Shown piece by piece: positions 1-8,985 of a stretch of DNA of 37,610 nt. Every line of letters begins with the position of its first letter. Position 1 is the stretch's first letter. The notes under the pieces were generated by a model. It was not told where the DNA came from, did no database searches, and saw only the letters and a program-made list of their open reading frames with translations. The position numbers and the translations under genes were made by a program. This DNA is from an uncultured Flavobacteriales bacterium (GTDB lineage Bacteria > Bacteroidota > Bacteroidia > Flavobacteriales > BACL11), in assembly GCA_938073745.1 (NCBI GenBank), contig CALJFR010000061.1, forward strand, positions 1-37,610. Reading direction: 5' to 3'.

Positions 1-1
1 A

Positions 2-391
2 ATTGTTCCAGTTATAAAAGAATGTCAAAATAAAAATTTAGTTGGAATAACTAAATCAGTTAATGATTTAGCAACTAGAGCTAGAGCTGGAAAGCTTAAT
101 CCGGATGACATTCAAGGTGGAACTATTACAATGACTAATGTTGGTACATTTGGCAACCTAATGGGAACACCAATAATCAATCAACCACAAGTTGCTATAA
201 TGGCTTGTGGAGTAATTAAAAAGAAACCTGTAGTGTTAGAAACAGAGCATGGAGATGTTATAGCAATAAGACACATGATGTTCCTATCGCTTTCCTACGA
301 TCATAGGGTTGTTGATGGTGCATTGGGAGGACAATTTGTAAGAAAAGTTGCTGATTACCTAGAACAGTTTGATACTACAACAATAGTTTAA
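2..391 (+). CDS. 2-oxoacid dehydrogenase E2 component (dihydrolipoyl acyltransferase), C-terminal catalytic part, 5' truncated by window
   Basis: The frame of ORF 131..391 stays open to base 2 (IVPVIKECQNKNLVGITKSVNDLATRARAGKL...). Catalytic motif YDHRVVDG and GTFTMTN-like GGTITMTNVG are present. Confidence 0.9.
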   Translation: MVPVIKECQNKNLVGITKSVNDLATRARAGKLNPDDIQGGTITMTNVGTFGNLMGTPIINQPQVAIMACGVIKKKPVVLETEHGDVIAIRHMMFLSLSYDHRVVDGALGGQFVRKVADYLEQFDTTTIV

Positions 392-397
392 AAAAAT

Positions 398-424
398 AAA
401 ACTCCTTTATTTGAGTTTTTTTTT
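398..424 (+). terminator. intrinsic terminator after E2 gene
   Basis: aaaactc-(ctttattt)-gagtttt stem followed by a T run, just after the stop codon at 389-391. Confidence 0.75.
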
Positions 425-432
425 ATTCAAAT

Positions 433-1218
433 ATGAAATTAAGCCTAAATAAACCAATTGTTTTCTTTGATTTAGAAACTACAGGTGTAAATATTGTAAA
501 CGATAGGATTGTTGAAATATCATTACTGAAAATACATCCAAACGGAAATAAAGAATCTAAAACTTGGTTGGTAAACCCTACTATTAACATACCTCAAGAA
601 ACAATTGATATACATGGAATAACTAACGAAAAAGTTGCAAGTGAGCCTACTTTTGCTGATCTTCATAAAGAAATATTAAGCATTATAGAAAATTGTGATT
701 TAGCAGGATACAATTCAAATAAATTTGACATTCCATTATTAGCAGAAGAATTTATTAGGTGTGGCATTGATTTTTCACTTAAAAATATTAAGACTGTAGA
801 TATACAAAATATCTTTCATAAACTTGAAAAAAGAACGCTTTCTGCAGCATATAAATTCTATTGTCAAAAGGATTTAGAAAATGCACATTCTGCACAAGCT
901 GACACAGAAGCAACATATGAGATATTACTTGCTCAAATTAAAAAATACGATGAACTGGAAAATGATGTTGATTTTCTTTCTGAATTTTCAAGAAGAGGAA
1001 ATGATAATGTAGATATAGCAGGATTCATAAGATTAAATAAAAATAATGAGCCTGTAATAAGCTTTGGAAAATATAGAGACAAAACAATAAGTGAAATTTA
1101 TGATACTAACCCAGGTTACTTTTCATGGATTAACAATGCAGAATTTCCGAGATACACAAAAAAAGTTTTAAAAGAGTTAGTGAATACACATAAACTAAAA
1201 AAAAAATTTGAAAACTAA
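433..1218 (+). CDS. 3'-5' exonuclease (DnaQ/DEDD family) with ExoX-like C-terminal motif
   Basis: FFDLETTGVN ExoI motif, HSAQADTEAT ExoIII motif, C-terminal FGKYRDKTISEIYDTNPGYFSWI. Confidence 0.88.
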   Translation: MKLSLNKPIVFFDLETTGVNIVNDRIVEISLLKIHPNGNKESKTWLVNPTINIPQETIDIHGITNEKVASEPTFADLHKEILSIIENCDLAGYNSNKFDIPLLAEEFIRCGIDFSLKNIKTVDIQNIFHKLEKRTLSAAYKFYCQKDLENAHSAQADTEATYEILLAQIKKYDELENDVDFLSEFSRRGNDNVDIAGFIRLNKNNEPVISFGKYRDKTISEIYDTNPGYFSWINNAEFPRYTKKVLKELVNTHKLKKKFEN

Positions 1219-1220
1219 TT

Positions 1221-1832
1221 ATGAAAATTATTTGTATAGGAAGAAATTATCTAGATCATGCAAAGGAATTAGGTAATAAAATACCAACATCTCCCCTTTT
1301 CTTTTTAAAACCTGACACAGCTATTCAGCCAAAAGGACATCCTTTTTTTATTCCTGATTTTTCAAATAACATACACTTTGAAGTTGAATTGGTTGTAAAA
1401 ATCTCAAAAAATGGTAAAAACATTGATGAAAAATTTGCTCATAAATATTATGATGAAATTGGAATTGGAATAGATTTTACTGCTAGAGACATTCAAGAAG
1501 ATTGTAAAAAAAATGGATTACCGTGGGAAAAAGCTAAAGGTTTTGATGGTTCTGCACAAATAAGCAATGAATTCATAAATAAAAAATCATTGAAATTAGA
1601 AGACATTAATTTCAGCTTGATTCTAAACAATTCCTTAATGCAAAAAGGCAATTCTAAAAATATGATTTTCTCTTTTGACCATATCATCTCATATATTTCA
1701 AAATACTATACATTAAGAGCAGGGGATCTAATTTATACAGGAACACCCTCAGGAGTAGGAAAAGTTGAAATTGGTGACAGTCTTAGTTGTTTTATCAATG
1801 GTAGAGAAATGTTAAAGGTAAATATTAAATAG
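1221..1832 (+). CDS. fumarylacetoacetate hydrolase family protein
   Basis: MKIICIGRNYLDHAKELGN, FEVELVVKI, GIGIDFTARDIQ and TGTPSGVG motifs. Confidence 0.88.
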   Translation: MKIICIGRNYLDHAKELGNKIPTSPLFFLKPDTAIQPKGHPFFIPDFSNNIHFEVELVVKISKNGKNIDEKFAHKYYDEIGIGIDFTARDIQEDCKKNGLPWEKAKGFDGSAQISNEFINKKSLKLEDINFSLILNNSLMQKGNSKNMIFSFDHIISYISKYYTLRAGDLIYTGTPSGVGKVEIGDSLSCFINGREMLKVNIK

Positions 1833-1833
1833 T

Positions 1834-2391
1834 TTATCTACTTGCCCTCATACTATATTGAGGAGAAAAATCACCATTTTTAATATTTTTTAATTTCCCT
1901 TTAATCATTCTTTTCCTTAGTGGAGTTATTTTATCTATAAATAAAACACCTTCAATGTTATCGTATTCATGTAAAATTACTCTAGCATTTAAGCCTGAAA
2001 AACTATCCGTATTCTTTTCAAAATTCTCATCAAAATATTCTAATTTAACTTCAGAAACTCTTTTAACATCTTCACGAACATCTGGAATACTTAAACAACC
2101 TTCATTAAAAGACCAAATATCTCCTGATTTTAGTAAGATTTTAGGATTAATAAATACTTTCTTAATACCGACATGATCCGTATTTTCTTCATCCTCAAAA
2201 GGCTCAGTATCAATTATAAATAAACGCAATGATTTATTAATCTGAGGAGCTGCTAAACCAACACCACTAGCAGCATACATTGTTTCAAACATATTATCTA
2301 TTAAGGAATCTAAATTTTCATAGGACTTATCAATATTAATACATTCTTTTCTTAAAACATCAGAACCAAAAGGTACAATAGGCAAAATCAT
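1834..2391 (-). CDS. def: peptide deformylase family protein with altered metal motif (HEYDN)
   Basis: GVGLAAPQI and EGCLSIPDV motifs present. Third motif reads LHEYDNIEG instead of the HExxH consensus. Confidence 0.87.
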   Translation of the reverse strand: MILPIVPFGSDVLRKECINIDKSYENLDSLIDNMFETMYAASGVGLAAPQINKSLRLFIIDTEPFEDEENTDHVGIKKVFINPKILLKSGDIWSFNEGCLSIPDVREDVKRVSEVKLEYFDENFEKNTDSFSGLNARVILHEYDNIEGVLFIDKITPLRKRMIKGKLKNIKNGDFSPQYSMRASR

Positions 2392-3353
2392 TATAATATC
2401 CTATGAATTATATCATCAACACTCATCCCCTTAGACTCGGCTTTATAATTTTTTACAATCCGATGTCTTAATACAGGAATTGCAATAGATTTTACATCTT
2501 CAATGTCAGGAGTATATTTACCATTTAAAAGAGCATGACATTTAGAGGCTAATACAATATATTGAGAAGCTCTAGGACCAGCACCCCATTCAATGTATTC
2601 GTTTACTGTAACGTCCTTATTTTCGATACTAGGTCGAGTTTTATTTACTAAAGAAACGGCATAATGAAGTACATTATCATTAATTGGTACTGAACGAATT
2701 AAATTTTGATATTTGATAATATCCAATGCATCCATAATTTTATTTAAAGAAATCTCATTTTCAGATGTAGTTCTTTTAACAATTTCAATTTCTTCATCAT
2801 ATTTAGGATAATCAAGCTTTATATTAAACATAAATCTATCAAGTTGTGCCTCAGGAAGTGGATATGTTCCTTCTTGTTCGATTGGATTTTGTGTTGCCAA
2901 AACAAAAAAAGGCTTATCAAGTTGATAAGTATTTCCAGAATTAGTAATAGACTTTTCCTGCATAGCTTCTAATAAGGCAGCTTGAGTTTTAGGTGGTGTT
3001 CTATTAATTTCATCTGCTAAAATAATATTTGAAAAAATAGGGCCCTTTAAAAACTTGAAAGATCTGTTATTATCTAATATTTCTGAACCAACAATATCTG
3101 AAGGCATTAAATCTGGTGTAAATTGAATTCTATTAAACTTTAAACCTAAACAATCAGAAATAGTCTGTATTAGCAAGGTTTTAGCAAGACCTGGAACACC
3201 CACTAATAAAGAATGACCGTCACAAAATATGGACATCAAAACTTGATCAACAACATTATCCTGACCAATGATGACCTTACTAATTTCTTCTTTAAACTTT
3301 TTATATGAAGAAATAAAATCTTTAACTAATTCAATATTATTATTTGTTTGCAT
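2391..3353 (-). CDS. MoxR family AAA+ ATPase
   Basis: Walker A GVPGLAKT, Walker B ILADEINRTPPKTQAALLEAMQE, ATQNPIEQEGTYPLPEAQLDRF. Confidence 0.93.
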   Translation of the reverse strand: MQTNNNIELVKDFISSYKKFKEEISKVIIGQDNVVDQVLMSIFCDGHSLLVGVPGLAKTLLIQTISDCLGLKFNRIQFTPDLMPSDIVGSEILDNNRSFKFLKGPIFSNIILADEINRTPPKTQAALLEAMQEKSITNSGNTYQLDKPFFVLATQNPIEQEGTYPLPEAQLDRFMFNIKLDYPKYDEEIEIVKRTTSENEISLNKIMDALDIIKYQNLIRSVPINDNVLHYAVSLVNKTRPSIENKDVTVNEYIEWGAGPRASQYIVLASKCHALLNGKYTPDIEDVKSIAIPVLRHRIVKNYKAESKGMSVDDIIHRIL

Positions 3354-3356
3354 ATA

Positions 3357-4688
3357 TTATTTTATCCATTTATTGTAACAAGAGCAAGAAGAAAAATTTT
3401 CATTAATTTGAATATATGTATCATTAATGTTATCAATAATCCATTTATCGATATATTTTTGTTTCTTATCTGATAATGCATATCCCTTTAACACATCAAA
3501 ATCATTTGTAATATTTGCTTTATGCTCCTGAACTAAATTATTTAATCTTATTAATCTATACGCAGCTTGAGAACCATCATCTGATTTAGTTAGAGAAGGA
3601 GAAGTAATTTCCCCAATATTCATATTTTTAACAATATATTTAATAGAAGGATCAAGTTCATCAAATGTAAAATCAGTTGATCCTGAACTTGGATTAATAA
3701 TTAAACCGCCATTATTTTTACTATTGTCTTCCGAATATTTAACTACTGCATCATCAAATGAAATTAAACCACTATCAATTTCATTCTTTATTAATGAAAT
3801 TTTATCACTAGCATTTTTAATTGATGAAGAGTTAAACTTTGGCTTTATTAAAATATGTCTAGCATTTATTTGCTCTCCTCTTCTTTCTATCATTTGAATT
3901 AGATGGAAACCAAATTTCGTTTCAACCACTTCAGATATTTCATTATCCTTCAACCTAAATGCTGCTCTTTCAAATTCAGGCAGTAATTCACCTCTACTCA
4001 TAAATCCTAATTCACCACCATTATTGGCAGAAACAACATCATCAGAATATAATGTAGCCAAAACTTTAAAGTCTTCACCAGAATATATTCTTTTTCTAAA
4101 ACCATCAAGCTTTTCCTTAATAGACTTTTTCTTTTCAGATGATAATTTTGGTAATATTACCAACTGTGCTAATTCTAATTGAGTTGGAATTAATGGAATA
4201 TCATCATTTTCAAGACTATTTAAATAATCTTTAACTTCATTAGGAGTAATATTAACATTATTAATGATAATATTTTGTTTTTTCTGAGTATATAATTGAT
4301 CAGTAACAACAATTGAAAGCTCTTCTTTCATATTATCGATACTTCTCTTAAAATACTCCTCTACTTTATTTAAAGATCCTAATTGAGATTCAAAAAATGT
4401 AATTCTTTTATTTACTTCTTGATTCACTTCATCTTCATTAATTTCAATAGTACTATCAATTTTTGCATGATGAATAAGTAAATTTTGGTATAGTAATTCA
4501 TCTAAAATATCACATTTAATATTATTTGTTTGAATAATACCTTGACTTAAGATTTGGTTATATTGGTTTTCAATATCAGAAGTTAAAAGTATTTCACTTC
4601 CAATTATTGCTTCAATTTTATCTATTGTTTGTGAAAATAATAAGTTATTAATTAAAACAAATAAAAGTAGAACTAGTAGTTTTTTCAT
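3357..4688 (-). CDS. SurA-like periplasmic peptidyl-prolyl cis-trans isomerase/chaperone
   Basis: Signal peptide, SurA_N-like DKIEAIIGSEILLTSDIE, two parvulin-like segments (NNGGELGFMSRGELLPEFERAAF...FGFHLIQ; ARHILIKPKF). Confidence 0.88.
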   Translation of the reverse strand: MKKLLVLLLFVLINNLLFSQTIDKIEAIIGSEILLTSDIENQYNQILSQGIIQTNNIKCDILDELLYQNLLIHHAKIDSTIEINEDEVNQEVNKRITFFESQLGSLNKVEEYFKRSIDNMKEELSIVVTDQLYTQKKQNIIINNVNITPNEVKDYLNSLENDDIPLIPTQLELAQLVILPKLSSEKKKSIKEKLDGFRKRIYSGEDFKVLATLYSDDVVSANNGGELGFMSRGELLPEFERAAFRLKDNEISEVVETKFGFHLIQMIERRGEQINARHILIKPKFNSSSIKNASDKISLIKNEIDSGLISFDDAVVKYSEDNSKNNGGLIINPSSGSTDFTFDELDPSIKYIVKNMNIGEITSPSLTKSDDGSQAAYRLIRLNNLVQEHKANITNDFDVLKGYALSDKKQKYIDKWIIDNINDTYIQINENFSSCSCYNKWIK

Positions 4689-5507
4689 TTAATAAATTTT
4701 AATATCATTTGATAATTTTGCATCATTTACAATATTTTTTTCTAACATTTTTATATAAGATATTTTATTTTCATTTAGAATTAATGATTTTATTTTATCT
4801 TTTTCAACTGAAAATGGACTAATTGATCCTTTAAATTTAAAATCTTTAATAAACAATAAATATAAAAAATTATCATCCTCTACAATATCATATTTCCTTT
4901 TAGAATAAAAAATTTTTGTTTCAGAAATATTCTTTGGTAATTTTCTTTTAATAGAACTAAAATAGTTCCATGAGGAATCATTAACATAGTATTCTAAAGC
5001 ATACAACATACAATAACTAATCAAATCATCAATTTCATCATCATCATTAGATTTAAAATTATTATAAAGAGATTTTAAATTAGGCGCATTTTTATCAATA
5101 ATCACTAACCTACCTTTAAAGATATCTTGATCTAATTTAAATTTGTCAATATTATTATTGTAGTAATCTAGTATTTCAACTGAAGAAATTGTAGTATCAA
5201 AATTTTGATTAATTAATTCCTTTTGATATTCAAATATCACAAGTGAGTTTTTGAACTTTTGGACTGAAGCATCAATATATTCATCCTCATCTATATTAAT
5301 AAGGGCTTGCTTAAGCATGACTTGATCACTAACCCATTCTTGAATATATTTTTCAATATATAAGCTTGTGTCAATGATGTTTGATGGCAATTCTAAAATA
5401 ACATCATCATAATACAACTTTTTATCGTAGGCAGATGCTAAAATATTTTTATCTACTGAATTCTTGCAAGAAAAAAAGATTAAAAAAGCAAATATTATAT
5501 ACCTCAC
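4689..5507 (-). CDS. SurA-N-like lipoprotein without recognisable parvulin domain
   Basis: Lipobox-like FLIFFSCKN, N-terminal pattern similar to flanking PPIases, encoded between two PPIases. No GGDLG/FGYHI motifs found by eye. Confidence 0.65.
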   Translation of the reverse strand: MRYIIFAFLIFFSCKNSVDKNILASAYDKKLYYDDVILELPSNIIDTSLYIEKYIQEWVSDQVMLKQALINIDEDEYIDASVQKFKNSLVIFEYQKELINQNFDTTISSVEILDYYNNNIDKFKLDQDIFKGRLVIIDKNAPNLKSLYNNFKSNDDDEIDDLISYCMLYALEYYVNDSSWNYFSSIKRKLPKNISETKIFYSKRKYDIVEDDNFLYLLFIKDFKFKGSISPFSVEKDKIKSLILNENKISYIKMLEKNIVNDAKLSNDIKIY

Positions 5508-5509
5508 TA

Positions 5510-7426
5510 TTATTGTTTAATAAGCGAGTATAATAGGTCTTTATTTAAAGAATAATTATATTTATTTCTTAAATATTTAATCCAATTATTATCTAAATAT
5601 TTTTGATAATCTGAAATCACTTTCCCTCTTACATCATTTAAAGTCATTGTACCAGCAGGTAGAACACTTTTAACATTAACAAGAATGTATGAACCATCAT
5701 TATCCTTAATATCTTTACTTATTCCTTTTTTCCATTCTATCTGATCAATATATTTATTTTCGCCTCTTAAATATTTTTTAGAAACAATTTCAAGATTTAA
5801 AGGACTGTCTTTATTAATTTTAGCTAGAATTTCTTTATTTTCAACATTACCTCTGTTTAACTTATAAAGTAAACTTTTTACTTTTTTGGCTATGTTGATA
5901 TCAATACACTTATAAACAGATGCTTCTACCCTATCATCCCACATGTAATTATTAATATTTGATGAAAAGTATTTGATTAGTCCTAACGAATCATCAACGG
6001 CTTTTTTCCAAACATTTTTATTGGTAAGATCAAACAATAAAATCCCTTCTCTGTATTCATTTAATAAAGTTTTAAATTCAGGATATTTAGATTCTAATTG
6101 TGTTTCTTCATAAGTAAATAATGATTTATCAAAAAAATCTAGATATAACATATCAAAATCATTATTACTTTTTTGATTCTTTAAAATATAATTTGTAAGA
6201 TCATTTTGATAGAAAATCATACCTTCAATTTTAAATAAAGGTTTATCTAATAATTCTGCACTTTTACCATCCCATGTAGTTTTTGAAACATCCTTAACTG
6301 CAACTTTTCTCAGGGAATTAAAATTTTCTTTGTAAACCTTAGTACTATATTGATCTTTTAATTTTTTGGACATAAAATCGCTACTTAATTTATTTCTGGA
6401 ATCACGCTCAATGCCAGTTTTAACCTTTAAGTATAAGTCATCATTTAACTCTACTGGAAAATCTTCAATTAGCATAACAATATGCCATCCAAAATCAGTC
6501 TTAAATGGCTTAGAGAAATCACCAGGATTTGATAAACTAAATGCAATATTTTCAAATTCAGAAACCATTTTTCCAACTCCAAATGGTGGTAAAACTCCAC
6601 CTTTTACTGCAGTTGAACGATCTTCTGAAAAACGCTCCGCAACTTCTGCGAATGAGTCACCATTCTCTAAAAGCTCATAAGTCTTGTTAATCTTATTTTT
6701 TGCTTCATTTAGCTTTTCTTCACTAAAATTTTTACCAATTTTAAACATAATATGAGCAACTTTTCGCTCTCCAACAGCTTTACGTCTTTCATTAACTTTT
6801 ATTAAATGATAACCATATTTCGTTTTAACAGGCTTTGAAATATCACCAATATCCGTTTTGTAAGAAGCAGTTTCAAAATCATAGACCATCATAAAGGCAG
6901 TAAAATAGCCTAAATTTCCCTTATTGTCAACTGCAGACTTATCATCAGAATATTTTAATGCCGCATCTTCAAATGATATTTTTCCATTTAATATTTCTCT
7001 TCTTATATCAGAAATCTTACTAAAAGCTTCATCATTATTTTCATCATTAATATTTATTAGAATATGACTAGCGTTTATGTCAAATTGTATTCTTTCAAGA
7101 GCTTCATCAAATAGTTCTTCATTGAACTCGTCATCACGCAAATATGGTTTTGCTAATTGTTTTCGATATCCTTCAAGCTCAGTCACAAAAGTAGAAACCG
7201 TATCGTAACCTAAATTCTTGGCTTCTTTAACTTTTAGTTTAAAATTTATAAAAAGCTCTATATATTCATCTAAGTAAGCCTTATCTATAATAACATCATC
7301 ATTGTTTTTATTAAAAATATGCTTGAACTCATCAAGTGTAATTTGATCTTCTTCCAGTTGTAATAAAACATCTTGTGAAAAAGAGCTGTAATTAAATACA
7401 AGTAATAATAATATAATTTTTTTCAT
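5510..7426 (-). CDS. PpiC/SurA-type peptidyl-prolyl isomerase with two parvulin domains
   Basis: ASHILININ...NKGNLGYFTAFMMVYDFETASY...YGYHLIKV and KVAHIMFKI...KGGVLPPFGVGKMVSEFENIAF...FGWHIVML. Confidence 0.9.
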   Translation of the reverse strand: MKKIILLLLVFNYSSFSQDVLLQLEEDQITLDEFKHIFNKNNDDVIIDKAYLDEYIELFINFKLKVKEAKNLGYDTVSTFVTELEGYRKQLAKPYLRDDEFNEELFDEALERIQFDINASHILININDENNDEAFSKISDIRREILNGKISFEDAALKYSDDKSAVDNKGNLGYFTAFMMVYDFETASYKTDIGDISKPVKTKYGYHLIKVNERRKAVGERKVAHIMFKIGKNFSEEKLNEAKNKINKTYELLENGDSFAEVAERFSEDRSTAVKGGVLPPFGVGKMVSEFENIAFSLSNPGDFSKPFKTDFGWHIVMLIEDFPVELNDDLYLKVKTGIERDSRNKLSSDFMSKKLKDQYSTKVYKENFNSLRKVAVKDVSKTTWDGKSAELLDKPLFKIEGMIFYQNDLTNYILKNQKSNNDFDMLYLDFFDKSLFTYEETQLESKYPEFKTLLNEYREGILLFDLTNKNVWKKAVDDSLGLIKYFSSNINNYMWDDRVEASVYKCIDINIAKKVKSLLYKLNRGNVENKEILAKINKDSPLNLEIVSKKYLRGENKYIDQIEWKKGISKDIKDNDGSYILVNVKSVLPAGTMTLNDVRGKVISDYQKYLDNNWIKYLRNKYNYSLNKDLLYSLIKQ

Positions 7427-7440
7427 TTTTTTAGTTTACT

Positions 7441-8898
7441 TTATCTACTGTAATTTGGAGCTTCTCTTGTAATTGTAACATCATGCGGGTGGCTTTCAAC
7501 TACTCCTGCAGTTGTAACTTTTATAAACTCTGCTTTTTTTAACTTATCTATGTTTTCAGCTCCAGAATAACCCATTCCTGCTTTTAATCCACCTGACATT
7601 TGATGAATAACTTCTGTTAAATACCCTTTATAGGCTACTCTTCCAACAATTCCTTCAGGAACTAATTTTTTTAAATCATCTTCATGATCTTGAAAATATC
7701 TATCTTTTGAGCCTTGTTGCATTGCATCAATAGAACCCATTCCTCTGTATGTTTTATATTTTCTACTTTCAAAAATAATAGTATCTCCAGGAGCCTCTTC
7801 AACTCCAGCAATAATAGATCCTAACATAACAGAACTTGCCCCAGCAACCATTGCTTTAACAATGTCTCCAGAGTAACGAATTCCACCATCTGCAATTAAA
7901 GGAACATCATATTTTTTTGTTATTTCATAAACATCAATGACTGCAGTTAATTGTGGAACACCAACACCAGCCACAACTCTAGTAGTACAAATTGAACCAG
8001 GACCAATACCAACTTTAACAGCATCAGCTCCTGCTTTTATTAATTCTTCAGCAGCACTAGCAGTTGCGATATTCCCAACAACAATATCTATACCTTTAAA
8101 TTTACTTTTCACTTCTTTAAGTATTTTAATAACATTTTTTGAATGTCCATGCGCTGTATCAATAACTATTGCATCGACATCTACTTTTATTAGAGTAGCT
8201 ATTCTAGCTAATACATCTTTTGTAACACCAACAGCAGCAGCAACTCTTAATCTTCCAAATTTATCTTTACATGCATTTGGTCGCATTCTGTTCTTAATTA
8301 TATCTTTGAAAGTTATCAAACCAACTAGACAATTATTCTTATCGACAATTGGTAATTTTTCAATCTTGTTACTTTTTAAGATTTTCTCTGCCTTTTGAAG
8401 ATCATTTATTAATGTAGTTATCAAACCTTCTGATGTCATTACTTTCTTTATACTTAAAGAATGATCATTTTCAAAACGAAGATCTCTATTTGTAACAATA
8501 CCAAGAAGTAAATTATTATCGCCGACAATAGGAATACCTCCAATTTTATTTTCTTTCATTAATTTAAAAGCATCACCAACATTAGAACCGATACTTAAAG
8601 TGATGGGGTCTTGAATCATTCCACTTTCTGATCTTTTAACCTTTCTAACTTCAGATGCTTGTTGTTCTATACTCATATTTTTATGTAGAACGCCAATCCC
8701 ACCTTCTTGGGCAATAGCAATAGCCATCTTAGATTCTGTAACAGTATCCATTGCAGCAGAAACAAGAGGAATATTTAATTTAATATTTTTTGAAAAATAT
8801 GTTTTAGTATTGACATTATTTGGCAATACTTCAGAGTAAGCTGGAACAACAAGAACATCATCATAGGTAAGTCCTTCTTTTAAAATTTTATTGTCCAT
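7441..8898 (-). CDS. guaB: inosine-5'-monophosphate dehydrogenase
   Basis: [13 protein letters not shown] pair, [20 protein letters not shown] active-site loop, [22 protein letters not shown]. Confidence 0.97.
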   Translation of the reverse strand: MDNKILKEGLTYDDVLVVPAYSEVLPNNVNTKTYFSKNIKLNIPLVSAAMDTVTESKMAIAIAQEGGIGVLHKNMSIEQQASEVRKVKRSESGMIQDPITLSIGSNVGDAFKLMKENKIGGIPIVGDNNLLLGIVTNRDLRFENDHSLSIKKVMTSEGLITTLINDLQKAEKILKSNKIEKLPIVDKNNCLVGLITFKDIIKNRMRPNACKDKFGRLRVAAAVGVTKDVLARIATLIKVDVDAIVIDTAHGHSKNVIKILKEVKSKFKGIDIVVGNIATASAAEELIKAGADAVKVGIGPGSICTTRVVAGVGVPQLTAVIDVYEITKKYDVPLIADGGIRYSGDIVKAMVAGASSVMLGSIIAGVEEAPGDTIIFESRKYKTYRGMGSIDAMQQGSKDRYFQDHEDDLKKLVPEGIVGRVAYKGYLTEVIHQMSGGLKAGMGYSGAENIDKLKKAEFIKVTTAGVVESHPHDVTITREAPNYSR

Positions 8899-8917
8899 AA
8901 TAATATTTAAAGGTTGG

Positions 8918-8925
8918 CAAAATTA
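8918..8925 (-). promoter_or_regulatory. candidate Bacteroidota -7 element upstream of guaB
   Basis: CAAAATTA on + strand = TAATTTTG on - strand (TAnnTTTG), 20 nt upstream of the ATG. No well-spaced -33 TTG. Confidence 0.4.
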
Positions 8926-8985
8926 ACGATTTTGATCAAAAAAAAGTATATCTACATCTAAGAAATTTGCTAAAAAGTCTATTTT

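Noticed and set aside
6366-6680. 104-aa plus-strand ORF inside PpiC gene
   Set aside because: Antisense to a clear parvulin-domain gene.
7937-8398. 153-aa plus-strand ORF antisense to guaB
   Set aside because: Lies wholly inside a well-supported guaB frame; low-complexity Ser/Thr/Ala antisense translation, no start context.
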